Positions 36,149 to 46,533 of a stretch of DNA of 64,000 bases are shown here, in pieces (position 1 is the first letter of the stretch; each line of letters begins with the position of its first letter). The notes under the pieces were generated by a model. The model was given only the letters and a program-made list of their open reading frames with translations, had not been told where the DNA came from and did no database searches. The position numbers were made by a program, and so were the translations under genes. Location of the stretch: assembly GCA_009773395.1 (NCBI GenBank), contig WRPI01000004.1, positions 186,001-250,000 on the forward strand, written 5' to 3'. The DNA comes from Hyphomonadaceae bacterium. GTDB lineage: Bacteria > Pseudomonadota > Alphaproteobacteria > Caulobacterales > Aquidulcibacteraceae.

Positions 36149-36949
36149 CTAAGCATTTGCCGCTGGTGGTGCTTCGCCGGCGCGCAAGGTGCGTTGCACC
36201 ATTTTTTGCCAATGCAACAATGAAACCAAATGCGAATAAATTGCTGCCAATGCGCCTTTGGTTTTTAGTTCGACGAATTTATCGTCTGGCAAAGCCATCA
36301 ATTTTTCTTCCGAGATCGCAACATAATCGGCAACTCTGATTGGATCCATAGGTTTGCCATTTTCATCATTTGGCGTAAAAGTGACGCTTTTATCTTCAAG
36401 CAAATCCATTGAATTAATAAGTTCAACCCATTCTTCAGTTGCCCTGCGTTGGCGCTCAAAATCCTGCAAAAATTCCATGGCGCCATTTGTGTAATCAGTC
36501 GGTTTATCGTCAACGAAAAGTGGCAAGTCAGGGTTTTCACCAATCATTTCAGCGCCTTCATCAACGCAAACCACAAAATTTTCATTGCCTTCATCGGCAG
36601 CGAAAATGAACGGATAACGGCGCACAAATGCCGGCACATATGCATCCATTTCCCAATTGCCGCTTGCGTCAACAAACAAGTTCTCGTTGCCGCGCGCAGC
36701 CAATACCGCAAGTGGAGTTTTTTTATCGGGCGCAAAAATAATTGGCATGGTTGATGCGGCAATTCCAAATTCTTGAATTGTAACCGGCACAACATGGGTT
36801 TTGGCAACAAATCCGAACGGCATTGGAATGTTCTTTAGGCCAAGTTTACCGTGCGCCTCCAATGACAAGGGTTGTGGGTTTTTATACAGCAAAACATTGC
36901 CAGTAATGGCAGCTTCACCTGCGCCATTTGTATTTTGTGAATCAGTCAT
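36149..36949 (-). CDS. SapC family protein
   Basis: A 266-residue protein with the SapC-family pattern: NVLLYKNPQPLSLEAHGKLG, FVAKTHVVPVTIQEF, ALVAARGNENLFVDASGNWE-like and YVPAFVRRYPFIFA, with a C-terminal LSPDDKFVELKTKGALAAIYSHLVSL-type segment. SapC-type proteins in Caulobacterales and gammaproteobacteria occur with TonB-dependent nutrient uptake; their biochemical role is not established to my knowledge. GGAG precedes the ATG at 36949. It is a single-gene unit ended by a strong terminator. No sugar-uptake genes are nearby, which is atypical for this family. Confidence 0.78.
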   Translation of the reverse strand: MTDSQNTNGAGEAAITGNVLLYKNPQPLSLEAHGKLGLKNIPMPFGFVAKTHVVPVTIQEFGIAASTMPIIFAPDKKTPLAVLAARGNENLFVDASGNWEMDAYVPAFVRRYPFIFAADEGNENFVVCVDEGAEMIGENPDLPLFVDDKPTDYTNGAMEFLQDFERQRRATEEWVELINSMDLLEDKSVTFTPNDENGKPMDPIRVADYVAISEEKLMALPDDKFVELKTKGALAAIYSHLVSLLHWQKMVQRTLRAGEAPPAANA

Positions 36950-37129
36950 AACAAAACTCCAATATAACTTACCTATGAAAGCACAATTTGGCCGCGAAAA
37001 TTGTGACCGCGCTTCAGCCAGTCAAGTGCGATAAATATAGGCCACAGCCCTTACCGACAAAGTTGCAGCAACGCAACGCTGTGAAGGCTCTGATTATGGG
37101 CTTTTGTCAGTAAGTGCGTATTATTTGCG

Positions 37130-37393
37130 TTATCTGACATTGCACCTTTGACGCCGTTCTTGGCGGACAATTGCGTCGATTTTCGCTTGTTCAGCGCGGG
37201 TGAAGCGTGGGTGTGATGTAAAGCAATCGCTATTATCAAATACCCTTCGCCCCAAGGCCGTCTGAAAACAATACCCATTATCATTGTAAATCGAATTGCG
37301 TTCATACCATAAATCATAGCAACTGGTTGCCATTGCTGGCCCTGACAAAAAAACCCCAGAAAACACAACTGACATCATCATAATTTTTTTCAT
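37130..37393 (-). CDS. Small secreted YARHG-domain protein
   Basis: The 87-residue protein has a signal peptide (KKIMMMSVVFSGVFLSGPAMA) and a YARHG-like domain: SCYDLWYERNSIYNDNGYCF, then FTRAEQAKIDAIVRQERRQRC. Three or four conserved cysteines suggest disulfides in the periplasm. The ATG at 37393 follows GGAGACTAAA; the ATG at 37405 overlaps the ribosome site and is less likely. The domain is a small extracellular module of unknown function. Confidence 0.82.
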   Translation of the reverse strand: MKKIMMMSVVFSGVFLSGPAMATSCYDLWYERNSIYNDNGYCFQTALGRRVFDNSDCFTSHPRFTRAEQAKIDAIVRQERRQRCNVR

Positions 37394-37493
37394 TTTAGTC
37401 TCCATCCATAATTAGGCGGGGATTATACGCCTTCATATGCAGCGAATAAAGCGAAATAATGGGGGTGCCAGCGACATATTAGCGCGCCATTTG

Positions 37494-40343
37494 TCAATTT
37501 GCAGGAGTTGCTTCAACTGGTCTCGCATTTTCTCCTGGCATTATTTTAATAATCCGCGCTTTGTTTGGATCCAAATATTGTCTTGCCAATGTTTTTATTT
37601 CATCCAATGTCACTTGTTCATATTGGCGTTTGCCGTCACGAATAATGGTAAGCCGATTGCGGTTGAAAGACGATGTTTCAAGCCAATTGGCCCACCAAGG
37701 ATTATTGTGTGTAGTTTCTTCAAAATCGGCAATTAACGGCGTTCTTGCCCGCAAAAATAGATCTTCATCAATTTTGCCATCTGCTAAGTCCTTTGCGATT
37801 TCCTCGATTTTCGCAATGAAGCGGTTTACTTCATCGGGCTTCACTTCGACGGTCGCACCAAGAAGCCCGTAATTTGGGTAAATTGTCGAAGGTGACCAGC
37901 TCGTGCTTGGGCTATAAGTCCCGCCTTCTTGCTCACGAATTACTTCGGTTAAACGGATTTGCAAAATTGATTCAAGAACCCGCAATGCCCGCGCTTCTTT
38001 GCCGTCACCATAATCTCGCATTGGCCAAAAAATTAGCCCCAATGCTTGATCCGCGCGCCCTTCATGGCTCAAGTTCGTTGTGCCACGCCCCTCCGGGAAG
38101 CGAATTTGGCGCTCTTGTGTCCTTGCATTGGGTGAGGTTGGTCTTGGTGGCAGTGCAGCGAATGTATTTGAGACCATTGCCACTGCTTGCTCGACTGTTA
38201 CATCGCCGACTATGACCACTTCCAAAGCGCCGTTTATTCGCGCATCATCGAGAATTGCTTTGGCGTCCTCAAAGTTCAAAGCGTCAAATTGTGCTTCGGT
38301 CGGGAAGCCAAATCTCGGGTCGCCTGACTTTAAGATTACATCACCTTGAGTGGCCCAAACTGCGCCAGTGGTGCTTTTAATTTGCCGATAAATAGTGTCT
38401 TTGACCGCCATAAATCTTGCAAAACCATCGGGCCGCCAAGCAGGATCCGTCAAATACGCTGCAAAAATTTGAAGCTGCAATTGCAAATCTTGCTTCGTGG
38501 TGGCGGCGCTAAATTCAAACGCATCTTCACCAACACCAAAGCCAGTTCCAACACTGTGGCCGGACAAAGTGCGAGTGAGTGCATCAACATCATAACGCCC
38601 AAGGCCGCCTGCAATAAACGACGCATTGATTGCGTGCTCCAAACCAACTTTACTTGCAGGAATAGCGAGTTTGCCGTCACCAAAACGCACTGCCACACGA
38701 ATGCGACCCGCTTCATAATCCGAAGGGCGAACCACGAGCCTTGTGCCATTGGCAAAGCGAATATAGCTTACGCCGATGTCTGCAATATTTTGGCGCGAAT
38801 GACTCAAGGCGGTTTTGCCGAAATTAGTGTAATCCCAAGCACGGGTTGCTTCACGCACAGGTGCTTCGGGTTGCTGTTGCCGTATTTGGTTCCAAGCAGT
38901 ACGAATGCTCTGTTCGCCGCCTTGAATGGGCGCGCTTGAAGTTACGAACAAGTGGGGCAAATTCGTGCCCCAAATTTCACGTAATTCCTTTAAGGCGTCT
39001 TGCGAATTAAGGCTTGGGGTTACTTGGTTTAGCCATGCCAAATCATCTTCGTCTGAAGTATAAACGCTATCGCCGTCAAATGCTTCAACGAGGACGTTTA
39101 CTATTGAGGCTGAGCGCCTGGCATTTTTTTGTGCAACTGCCCGCACATAGTTTTCACGGGTTCTTGCAACCGCCGCCGAAAATTCCTCGGCGGTAAAGCC
39201 GAATGCGAGTGCGCGGCGTAGCTCTAAATCCGCGATTTCAAGCGATTGCTTCCAAGTATCAATAGTTTTTGCGTTGACTTCTAAGGTAGCAGCAGCCGCC
39301 GATTTCGCCATTGTGCTATCGCCCATGCTCGCACCAGTCATTGGTGAGCCATCGCGCCTTGCGATACGCTCTAACCTTTCATTGACAATTGAATTGGCAA
39401 TGTCGCGCAATAAAAACTTGCGCCTTGTAGCCGAATTGTCAGGGTAATTGACAAACGGCCTAGGCACGGAAAATGTAATTTGTGTTGGCAATTGCGGTTC
39501 AAGTTGCAAGTGAATTTCACCAGCTTGCGGTGTCGCCACTCCCAATTCAGGGTCTTGCGCTGGTGCGTCAACGGCGGCCCAATCGGCAAAGCGAGCCGTC
39601 AAAATTCGTTCCGCTTCTTCGACTTCAATATCGCCGACCACCGCAATGAAGGTGCGGCTTGGCGTATAAGTGGCGTGATAAATTTCTAGAAACCTTTCAC
39701 GCGGGGCGGTGCGCACTACATCCATCAAACCGATTGGAAGTCTTTGTGACATGCGCAGGCCCGAATAAACTTCGCTTAAATAATTACGAAAAACCCGATA
39801 ATTTGGATTTTCGCGGGCGCGTTCTTCGCCTTGAATAACGCCGCGTTCACGTTCAATTGCTTCGGGTGATAGGGTTAAATTGCTGGCGGTTTCGCGCATT
39901 AACATTAGGCCCAAATCCAATTTTTCGGATTTTGGCATATCCAATTGGTAAACCACTTCATCAAAACTTGTGTAAGCATTGGTATCAGCGCCAAATGCCA
40001 AACCTTCACGGGTCAAAATTCGGTCAAATTCATTTTCGGGAACATTGGTTGAGCCATTAAATGCCATATGTTCAAGGAAATGCATCAAGCCGCGTTGGTT
40101 TTCAGCCTCGTTCAAAGCGCCCGCGCCAATACGCATTCGTATGGAAACTTCATTTTTGGGCGTTGGCCATTTTTGAATTGCATAGCGCACACCATTGGGC
40201 AAAGTGCCATATTTAACCGAAGCATCGGCCTTAAATTCAGAATATCTATCTTGCGGAAAATTGGGGAGTGGCGCAATTTGCGCGAACACAGCCGTTGATA
40301 AACATATAATTGGGACGAGTAAGGCAAGGCGGAAGCGTTTCAT
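37494..40343 (-). CDS. M16-family zinc metallopeptidase (large, two-lobed)
   Basis: A 949-residue exported peptidase. A signal peptide (RLALLVPIICLSTAVFAQ) is followed by an active M16 domain with the inverted zinc motif HFLEH (GLMHFLEHMAFNGS) and the distal glutamates in ERERGVIQGEERARENP. A second, catalytically inert M16 pair occupies the C-terminal half. Such pitrilysin-like chambers in the periplasm degrade peptides. It is monocistronic, with YARHG downstream on the same strand beyond a gap. The substrate is unknown. Confidence 0.94.
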   Translation of the reverse strand: MKRFRLALLVPIICLSTAVFAQIAPLPNFPQDRYSEFKADASVKYGTLPNGVRYAIQKWPTPKNEVSIRMRIGAGALNEAENQRGLMHFLEHMAFNGSTNVPENEFDRILTREGLAFGADTNAYTSFDEVVYQLDMPKSEKLDLGLMLMRETASNLTLSPEAIERERGVIQGEERARENPNYRVFRNYLSEVYSGLRMSQRLPIGLMDVVRTAPRERFLEIYHATYTPSRTFIAVVGDIEVEEAERILTARFADWAAVDAPAQDPELGVATPQAGEIHLQLEPQLPTQITFSVPRPFVNYPDNSATRRKFLLRDIANSIVNERLERIARRDGSPMTGASMGDSTMAKSAAAATLEVNAKTIDTWKQSLEIADLELRRALAFGFTAEEFSAAVARTRENYVRAVAQKNARRSASIVNVLVEAFDGDSVYTSDEDDLAWLNQVTPSLNSQDALKELREIWGTNLPHLFVTSSAPIQGGEQSIRTAWNQIRQQQPEAPVREATRAWDYTNFGKTALSHSRQNIADIGVSYIRFANGTRLVVRPSDYEAGRIRVAVRFGDGKLAIPASKVGLEHAINASFIAGGLGRYDVDALTRTLSGHSVGTGFGVGEDAFEFSAATTKQDLQLQLQIFAAYLTDPAWRPDGFARFMAVKDTIYRQIKSTTGAVWATQGDVILKSGDPRFGFPTEAQFDALNFEDAKAILDDARINGALEVVIVGDVTVEQAVAMVSNTFAALPPRPTSPNARTQERQIRFPEGRGTTNLSHEGRADQALGLIFWPMRDYGDGKEARALRVLESILQIRLTEVIREQEGGTYSPSTSWSPSTIYPNYGLLGATVEVKPDEVNRFIAKIEEIAKDLADGKIDEDLFLRARTPLIADFEETTHNNPWWANWLETSSFNRNRLTIIRDGKRQYEQVTLDEIKTLARQYLDPNKARIIKIMPGENARPVEATPAN

Positions 40344-40395
40344 AATTTTTCCTTTTTTGAATTAGATATTTTGAGATAAAGTCTAAATTACGGCA

Positions 40396-40590
40396 TCAAG
40401 CCGTGTCGCTGAATATTTCTTCGATACTGGTTTCAAATGTTTTTGCAATTTTGAACGCGAGCGGGAGTGATGGGTCATATTTTCCAGTTTCGATGGCATT
40501 GATGGTTTGCCGCGAGACGCCGAGCGATTCTGCGAGGTCAGCTTGTGACCAATTTCTATGGGCGCGCAGGACTTTGAGATTATTTTTCAT
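40396..40590 (-). CDS. XRE-family DNA-binding regulator (YozG-like)
   Basis: A 64-residue minimal HTH_3 protein, NLKVLRAHRNWSQADLAESL through GVSRQTINAIETGKYDPS, with a short C-terminal helix FETSIEEIFSDTA. It is the last gene in a four-gene cassette with three small membrane proteins. Such stand-alone XRE regulators linked to small membrane-protein genes usually control their own operon. There is a gap of 12 bases to the gene before it. Confidence 0.9.
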   Translation of the reverse strand: MKNNLKVLRAHRNWSQADLAESLGVSRQTINAIETGKYDPSLPLAFKIAKTFETSIEEIFSDTA

Positions 40591-40602
40591 TTTGGTATTT
40601 CG

Positions 40603-40890
40603 TTATTTATACTTCAGCCAAATAATGAGTCGTCCGACCCAAAAGGAAATATTCATAAAAAATATTGTGAAGATTAAAGCTGCCATGAATGCATGTTGCG
40701 GAGTTCTATTTACTGTGAGCGACATCAGTGCGTCTGGAGTAAGAAACAAATAAATGTAAAAGCACGAAATCAGAATAGTGCCGACATTGAAACTCCAAAA
40801 ACCAGCATCAAAATGCTTTTTTCGTTGAAGTTCGTCAAAGCCGCGTGTTGTGAATTTATTTTTGGTTTGTTTGAAAAAAGTATTTGGCAT
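40603..40890 (-). CDS. Small membrane protein of the XRE cassette
   Basis: A protein of about 95 residues with two spans (AGFWSFNVGTILISCFYIYLFL and FMAALIFTIFFMNISFWVG) after a charged N-terminus. GGAGG lies 8 bases before the ATG at 40890, while the GTG at 40893 is also possible. The start sits against the previous gene's stop, so translation is coupled. It resembles integral proteins commonly found with XRE regulators, but I do not recognise the family with confidence. Confidence 0.75.
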   Translation of the reverse strand: MPNTFFKQTKNKFTTRGFDELQRKKHFDAGFWSFNVGTILISCFYIYLFLTPDALMSLTVNRTPQHAFMAALIFTIFFMNISFWVGRLIIWLKYK

Positions 40891-40893
40891 CAC

Positions 40894-41277
40894 TCACGCC
40901 TCCAATTTAGTTTTGAGTAATCTTGATTTTGTTATTAAGAACCAGATCAGACCGACACTAGGCACAATTTCAATTTTGGCCGGCAGCACGATTGGGACAA
41001 AATCATGGACCAACTGAACCGAGAAAATCACCAAAAATCCCGAAATTGTGGCACTTGAAATCGCTTGTTCGTTGATTTTTTGTTGGTATTCGTCGGCTTC
41101 ATTGCGCATTTTGAAACCCCAATAAAAGGCCAAAATAATCGGTGCGATGACAATAAGTGCGGCAATGATTTTGTGCCATAAAAGTGGAGCTGCCGTGCCA
41201 AAAAGTGCCTCCCCCCGCAATATTTGCGAAGCGAAAAGGCTAAACATAAAAAGCAAGATTGCGAAAATAATTTTCAT
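40894..41277 (-). CDS. Membrane protein of the XRE cassette
   Basis: A 127-residue protein with four hydrophobic segments (ILLFMFSLFASQIL, IIAALIVIAPIILAFYWGF, SSATISGFLVIFSVQLVHDF, VPSVGLIWFLIT). It is the second gene of the four-gene cassette. Its stop abuts the next start. I recognise no family. Confidence 0.75.
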   Translation of the reverse strand: MKIIFAILLFMFSLFASQILRGEALFGTAAPLLWHKIIAALIVIAPIILAFYWGFKMRNEADEYQQKINEQAISSATISGFLVIFSVQLVHDFVPIVLPAKIEIVPSVGLIWFLITKSRLLKTKLEA

Positions 41278-41313
41278 GTGGGCAATTCCTTTGATTGTCT
41301 GAGTTTGCTTATT

Positions 41314-41754
41314 TTAGCGCCGTTGCTGCCACCATAGGCCCCAATGAATCATATAACCGAGCCCCATAAAAACAATGACGTTCAATAGTCCGATTTCAAA
41401 GCCAAATTTCTGAATATCTGAAATATGATAAATTTCACCAAGCCTAGTCAAAAGCGCGCCATCGAAAAACAGATTAAGTGCCGCTATTAAAATTGCCACA
41501 GTCATGCCAATGCTGCCACCCCAAAACCAAGCGGTTTTATGGGCGTCGCGCGCAGCTTCGTCAATTTGTTTCCACCAGGAAATTCCCATCGGAATGGAAA
41601 TTACGACCACTCCAAGTGTTATCAATAAATATGCACCCAGTGCTTGCTTAATACTTGTTGTTCCGCGCAACAGGCCGTTCGCGCCAAAAGCGCTAAGCAT
41701 CGCCATTCCAAAAAGGTATAAAAAATATGTTTTCTTAATTGTAGCAAGTTTCAA
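41314..41754 (-). CDS. Four-span membrane protein heading the XRE cassette
   Basis: A protein of about 146 residues with four hydrophobic segments (YLFGMAMLSAFGANGLL, YLLITLGVVVISIPMGI, FWGGSIGMTVAILIAALNLFF and FEIGLLNVIVFMGLGYMI). The probable start is TTG at 41754, after GGAGG; an upstream TTG at 41769 would include the ribosome site. It is the first gene transcribed in the cassette. The family is unknown. Confidence 0.7.
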   Translation of the reverse strand: MKLATIKKTYFLYLFGMAMLSAFGANGLLRGTTSIKQALGAYLLITLGVVVISIPMGISWWKQIDEAARDAHKTAWFWGGSIGMTVAILIAALNLFFDGALLTRLGEIYHISDIQKFGFEIGLLNVIVFMGLGYMIHWGLWWQQRR

Positions 41755-41843
41755 AGCAGCCTCCGTCAATAAGACAAGGATGCTTTACATGTGCTGATTA
41801 TCGGTGTCAAGTGTCATTTACATTTAGTTTGGGTAGCTTTACT

Positions 41844-43667
41844 TTATGCAGCATCAAACTCGGCCACAAAATGGCCTTTGCCGACTTCCAACAATTGCGG
41901 GCGATATTGTGCGCCGTCACCTTCAACAAGTTTGGACTTCATAAATCGCAATTGCGCACGGCTATCCATTGGTGAGGGTAAATCGCCTTCAAGCCTTACT
42001 CTTGGCCGCGCTTTTTCGATAACTGGATCGGGGATTGGCGCGGCGGAAATAAGTGCTTTTGTATAGGGGTGGCGGGCGTCATTATAAATGCTGTCCCTAT
42101 CAGCAATTTCCACGACTCGCCCCAAATACATGACCATAATGCGGTGCGAAACTTCGCGCACAACCGCCAAATCATGCGATATAAACAACATGCCAAGCTT
42201 AAATTCGCGCTGTAAATCGAGCAATAAATCAATAATTTGCGCACGAATAGATACATCAAGCGCCGAAACTGCTTCATCGCATACCACAAATTTTGGCCGC
42301 AAAATCATGGCGCGGGCAATGCCAACTCTTTGGTTTTGACCACCCGAAAATTCGTGGGGGTAACGGTTAATCCATTCGGGATTAAGGCCCACTCTTTGCA
42401 TAATTTCGCGCACCATATTTTCACGCTCGCTGGCTGAAATATCGGGCCGATGCACTAATAATGGCTCGGCAATTGAAGTGCCAATTGTCATACGCGGATC
42501 AAGGCTTGCTAATGGGTCTTGAAAAACAATCGTCAAATCTTTGCGGCTCTCGCGCAGTTCCTTGGCGAGTTTGCCGCTTACATCGCGCCCAAGCCATGTA
42601 ATCGCGCCGCTATCATGCGGGACATTGGATTGAGGAATTAATTTCAAAACTGCGCGTGCCAATGTTGATTTGCCGCAGCCAGACTCGCCAACCACGCCCA
42701 ATGTTTCGCCAGCGCGAACCACAACATCAACCCCATCAACCGCTTTCAATGGCAGCTTTTTAGGGAAGAAACCGCCGCCAATTGTGACTGGAAAGTGGAT
42801 TTTGATATCTTTGGCTTCAATTATTATTGGTTCGCTTGCACTTGGTGCTTTTGCCAATGCAACACCAAGTCTTTGCGGCCTATCAAGGCGCGGAACTGCC
42901 GCCAAAAGTTTTTGGGTATAGGCATTTTGTGGACGCGCGAAAATGTCATTAACCTCGCCGCCTTCAACATATTCGCCCTGGTTCATAACTTGAACTTTAT
43001 CCGCCAAGCGTGCAACAACGCCCATATCATGTGTGACAAGCGCTATAGCAGCGCCTAAATCTTGGCGCAATTCTTCCATCAATTCTAGCACTTGGGCTTG
43101 AACCGTAACATCCAGCGCCGTGGTTGGTTCATCGGCAATCAGCAATTTTGGTTCGCACAACATCGCAATGGCAATCATCACCCTTTGCCGCATTCCGCCC
43201 GAAAGTTCGTGGGGATATTGGGTTAAGCGCCGCGCGGCTTCTGGAATACGGACCCGCTCAAGCCACTCAATACAACGCTTGGTCGCGGCTTCGCCAGCAA
43301 TGCCCATGTGAAGTGAAAGCACTTCGTCCATCTGCTCACCAATGCGCATATGCGGGGTAAGGGAGGTGAGGGGATCTTGGAAAATCATGGTCATTTGTTT
43401 GCCACGAATTTTGTTTAGCTCGGCGCCTTTAAGCCCCAATAATTCGGTGCCCAGGAATTTTATCGAGCCGCGCGCGATGCCATTTTTTGCCAAAAGCCCC
43501 ATAGCCGCCATGAAAGTCTGCGACTTACCCGAACCAGATTCGCCAACCACAGCAACGCATTCACCGGCATTTATCTCAAGATTGATACCGCGCACCGCAT
43601 TTACGATACCGTCGGGGGTTGTGAAATCAATGTTCAAGTCACGAATAGAAAGGATGCTTTTGCTCAA
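41844..43667 (-). CDS. Double ABC transporter ATP-binding protein (oligopeptide/YejF type)
   Basis: A 607-residue fusion of two nucleotide-binding domains. The first (about 1-250) has [27 protein letters not shown] and [14 protein letters not shown]. The second (about 290-590) has [29 protein letters not shown] and [15 protein letters not shown]. The fused DppD-DppF arrangement fits YejF-type peptide or glutathione importers. The start is TTG at 43667, after GGAGAAAATATT; I found no ATG that retains the first strand. The permease and solute-binding genes expected for such an importer are not adjacent, which is unusual. The substrate is unknown. Confidence 0.92.
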   Translation of the reverse strand: MSKSILSIRDLNIDFTTPDGIVNAVRGINLEINAGECVAVVGESGSGKSQTFMAAMGLLAKNGIARGSIKFLGTELLGLKGAELNKIRGKQMTMIFQDPLTSLTPHMRIGEQMDEVLSLHMGIAGEAATKRCIEWLERVRIPEAARRLTQYPHELSGGMRQRVMIAIAMLCEPKLLIADEPTTALDVTVQAQVLELMEELRQDLGAAIALVTHDMGVVARLADKVQVMNQGEYVEGGEVNDIFARPQNAYTQKLLAAVPRLDRPQRLGVALAKAPSASEPIIIEAKDIKIHFPVTIGGGFFPKKLPLKAVDGVDVVVRAGETLGVVGESGCGKSTLARAVLKLIPQSNVPHDSGAITWLGRDVSGKLAKELRESRKDLTIVFQDPLASLDPRMTIGTSIAEPLLVHRPDISASERENMVREIMQRVGLNPEWINRYPHEFSGGQNQRVGIARAMILRPKFVVCDEAVSALDVSIRAQIIDLLLDLQREFKLGMLFISHDLAVVREVSHRIMVMYLGRVVEIADRDSIYNDARHPYTKALISAAPIPDPVIEKARPRVRLEGDLPSPMDSRAQLRFMKSKLVEGDGAQYRPQLLEVGKGHFVAEFDAA

Positions 43668-43775
43668 AATATTTTCTCCAAAACAGCTGCCAAGCCTACT
43701 CAAACTTAGCTGATTATTTCTGAATCACAACTGAGTTTAAGTTCAATATAGCTGAAATTTGCTCGCGTCGCCAAA

Positions 43776-45710
43776 TCACAATTTATTTTGCCTATTTTCA
43801 ATCAAATCATCAACCACGTTTGGGTCCGCGAGGGTCGAAGTATCGCCCAAACTTCCAAAATCATCTTCGGCTATTTTGCGCAAAATTCGCCGCATAATTT
43901 TGCCGGAACGGGTTTTGGGAAGGCCGGGTGCAAATTGGATTTTATCGGGGCTGGCAATCGGGCCAATTTGTTCGCGCACATGAGCGACTAAAATCTTGCG
44001 CAATTCATCGTTGGCAACTTCACCAAGTTTCAACGTCACATAGGCATAAATGCCTTGCCCCTTTATGTCATGCGGATAACCAACAACCGCAGCTTCGGCG
44101 ACTTTGCTATGCGCAACAAGTGCCGATTCAACTTCAGCGGTTCCCATGCGATGACCCGATACATTGATAACATCATCAACGCGGCCAGTTATCCAATAAT
44201 AACCATCCTCATCGCGCCGTGCGCCATCGCCAGTGAAATAATAGCCCTTATAGGTGGTGAAATAAGTCTCGAAAAAGCGCTTATGGTCATTGTAAACAGT
44301 GCGCATTTGTCCGGGCCAAGAATCGGTCAAAACCAAATTGCCTGAAGCTGCACCTTCCAAAATATTGCCTTCCGAGTCAACTAATGCGGGTTTTACGCCA
44401 AAAAATGGCAATGTCGCTGAACCGGGTTTGGTCGCAATTGCACCCGGAAGTGGCGATATTAAAATGCCGCCAGTTTCAGTTTGCCACCATGTATCAACAA
44501 TTGGGCAGCGGCCATCACCAACGACATTATGATACCATTCCCATGCACCGGGGTTAATTGGCTCGCCCACCGTGCCCAACAGCCGCAATGATTTGCGCGA
44601 AGTAGCGCTGACAAATTTATCGCCTTCGCGCATGAGGGCGCGCAACGCTGTGGGTGCGGTATAGAAAATATTGACTTTGTGTTTATCAATAACTTGCCAA
44701 AACCTTGAAGCATCGGGGTAATTTGGCACGCCTTCAAACATCAAAGTGGTCGCGCCATTGGCAAGCGGGCCATAAACAATATAGGAATGCCCAGTTACCC
44801 AGCCAACGTCCGCGGTGCACCAATAAATATCGCCGTCTTTGTAATCAAATACATATTGATGGCTCAAAGACGCATGAAGCAAATAACCGCCAGAAGTGTG
44901 CAACACGCCTTTTGGTTTGCCCGTGGAGCCTGAGGTGTAAAGCACGAACAAAGGGGTTTCGGCATTGAAATTTTCAATCGGGCAATCATAGGATACGGAT
45001 TTTAGGGCTTCGTGATAATAAATATCGCGCCCCGCCTGCATGGCAATTTCTGCGCCTGTGTGTTTAATTACCAATATTTTTTCAAGGCATTTTGCGTTTG
45101 TGGCGGCGGCGTCGCAATTGGCTTTTAGTGGGATTTTTTTCCCGCCCCTTATGCCTTCGTCTGCGGTTATTAGGATTTTGCTGTCGCAATCTTCAATGCG
45201 AGACGCCAGACTATCAGGACTGAAACCACCAAAAACCACCGAATGAATTGCGCCAATTCGCGCACATGCCAACATTGCAAACGCAGCTTCGGGTATCATT
45301 GGCATATAAATAGTTACGCGGTCGCCTTTTTTTGCACCGAGGGTTTTCAAGACATTGGCCATTTGGCAAACGCTTTTATGTAGTTCTTTATAAGTTATTT
45401 TGCGGCTTATGCTTGGGTCATCGCCTTCCCAAATGATTGCAACTTGTTCGCCGCGTTCTTCAAGGTGACGGTCAATACAATTATAGGCGACATTTAATTC
45501 GCCGTCACCAAACCACTCAATGCCAAAATCTTCCTCGTTAAATGAAGTATTCTTGATATTTGTTGGAAATTTTGCCCAATCCAAACATCTGGCTTGCTGT
45601 TTCCAAAAACTTTCGGGGTCACGAACTGAGCGCGCATACATTTCTTCATATTGTTCACGATTGATAAGTGCCTTGGCTGCGAAATCGGGTGGGGGTTGAT
45701 AAATAGCCAT
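43776..45710 (-). CDS. acs: Acetyl-CoA synthetase
   Basis: A 644-residue AMP-forming ligase making acetyl-CoA from acetate. The sequence has [20 protein letters not shown], the [12 protein letters not shown] region, [17 protein letters not shown] and the C-terminal [11 protein letters not shown], whose lysine is the usual acetylation target. The length is that of classical Acs. It is a monocistronic minus-strand gene, diverging from the creatininase-family gene with a 76-bp intergenic region. It supports growth on acetate, and scavenges it. Confidence 0.97.
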   Translation of the reverse strand: MAIYQPPPDFAAKALINREQYEEMYARSVRDPESFWKQQARCLDWAKFPTNIKNTSFNEEDFGIEWFGDGELNVAYNCIDRHLEERGEQVAIIWEGDDPSISRKITYKELHKSVCQMANVLKTLGAKKGDRVTIYMPMIPEAAFAMLACARIGAIHSVVFGGFSPDSLASRIEDCDSKILITADEGIRGGKKIPLKANCDAAATNAKCLEKILVIKHTGAEIAMQAGRDIYYHEALKSVSYDCPIENFNAETPLFVLYTSGSTGKPKGVLHTSGGYLLHASLSHQYVFDYKDGDIYWCTADVGWVTGHSYIVYGPLANGATTLMFEGVPNYPDASRFWQVIDKHKVNIFYTAPTALRALMREGDKFVSATSRKSLRLLGTVGEPINPGAWEWYHNVVGDGRCPIVDTWWQTETGGILISPLPGAIATKPGSATLPFFGVKPALVDSEGNILEGAASGNLVLTDSWPGQMRTVYNDHKRFFETYFTTYKGYYFTGDGARRDEDGYYWITGRVDDVINVSGHRMGTAEVESALVAHSKVAEAAVVGYPHDIKGQGIYAYVTLKLGEVANDELRKILVAHVREQIGPIASPDKIQFAPGLPKTRSGKIMRRILRKIAEDDFGSLGDTSTLADPNVVDDLIENRQNKL

Positions 45711-45786
45711 ATGAAAATCCCTTTGATACTGGCTTGCAATAAAATTGAAAACAACACAAGATTAAAAAATAAGGGTCAGGCAACAA

Positions 45787-46533
45787 ATGCATTTATCTAC
45801 CGCAACTTGGCAAGAAATTGAGGCTCGGGTTAAATCGGGCAAAACTTCCATTATCATCCCGATTGGTAGCCATGAACAGCATGGGCCAACTGGCTTAATT
45901 GGTACGGATGCGCTTTGCCCCGAAATAATCGCCAAAGCCTGCGAAGCGCAAAATGATGTTCTGATAGCCCCAACTTTTTCAGTTGGTATGGCGCAACATC
46001 ATATTGGCTTCCCCGGGTCGATAACTCTACGCCCGACAACCATGATTGCGGCAATGGTGGATTGGACTAATTGTCTCGCCAAAGCTGGCTTAACACGGCT
46101 TTATTGGCTTAATGGTCATGGCGGTAATGTTGCTACTATCAATGCCGCCTTTTCCGAAAGCTATGTGCCATATTCAATGGAAAGCAAGCTTTGCCCGTTT
46201 GCGCATAAAATATCGAATTGGTGGGATTTGCCCGAAATCAACAAATTTTGTTATGATATGTATCCAATTGGGCATGGTTCGCACGGCACGGCGTCCGAAG
46301 TGGCTGTCACTTATTGGGGCTATCCTGAACGCGCAGTTTTGGGGCAAATGGTGCTTGACCCCAAAATCGCCCCCGATGGTCCAATTCGCGATGCGGTGGA
46401 TTATCGTAAACGCTTCCCCGACGGGCGAATTGGTAGTGACCCCACCCAAGCGACTATTGAACAAGGCGGGCAAATTGTTGCCAAATGTATCACTGCTTTG
46501 ATGCAAGATTTGGCGATTTTTGAGCAGTCTTAA
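45787..46533 (+). CDS. Creatininase-family amidohydrolase
   Basis: A 248-residue metal-dependent enzyme of the creatininase family: IIIPIGSHEQHGPTGLIGTDA with the Glu/His/Asp ligands, AQHHIGFPGSITL, LNGHGGN and the terminal HGTASEVAVTYW. Members include creatininase, FAPy deformylases and MftE peptidases. The substrate cannot be read; creatinine is not implied. AGGGTCAGG precedes the ATG. The stop overlaps the end of the convergent transglycosylase gene by 4 bases. Confidence 0.9.
   Translation: MHLSTATWQEIEARVKSGKTSIIIPIGSHEQHGPTGLIGTDALCPEIIAKACEAQNDVLIAPTFSVGMAQHHIGFPGSITLRPTTMIAAMVDWTNCLAKAGLTRLYWLNGHGGNVATINAAFSESYVPYSMESKLCPFAHKISNWWDLPEINKFCYDMYPIGHGSHGTASEVAVTYWGYPERAVLGQMVLDPKIAPDGPIRDAVDYRKRFPDGRIGSDPTQATIEQGGQIVAKCITALMQDLAIFEQS

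Noticed and set aside
46530-46533. Frame conflict at the creatininase and transglycosylase ends
   Set aside because: The 4-base overlap is a normal convergent TTAA overlap of the two stops, not a frameshift.
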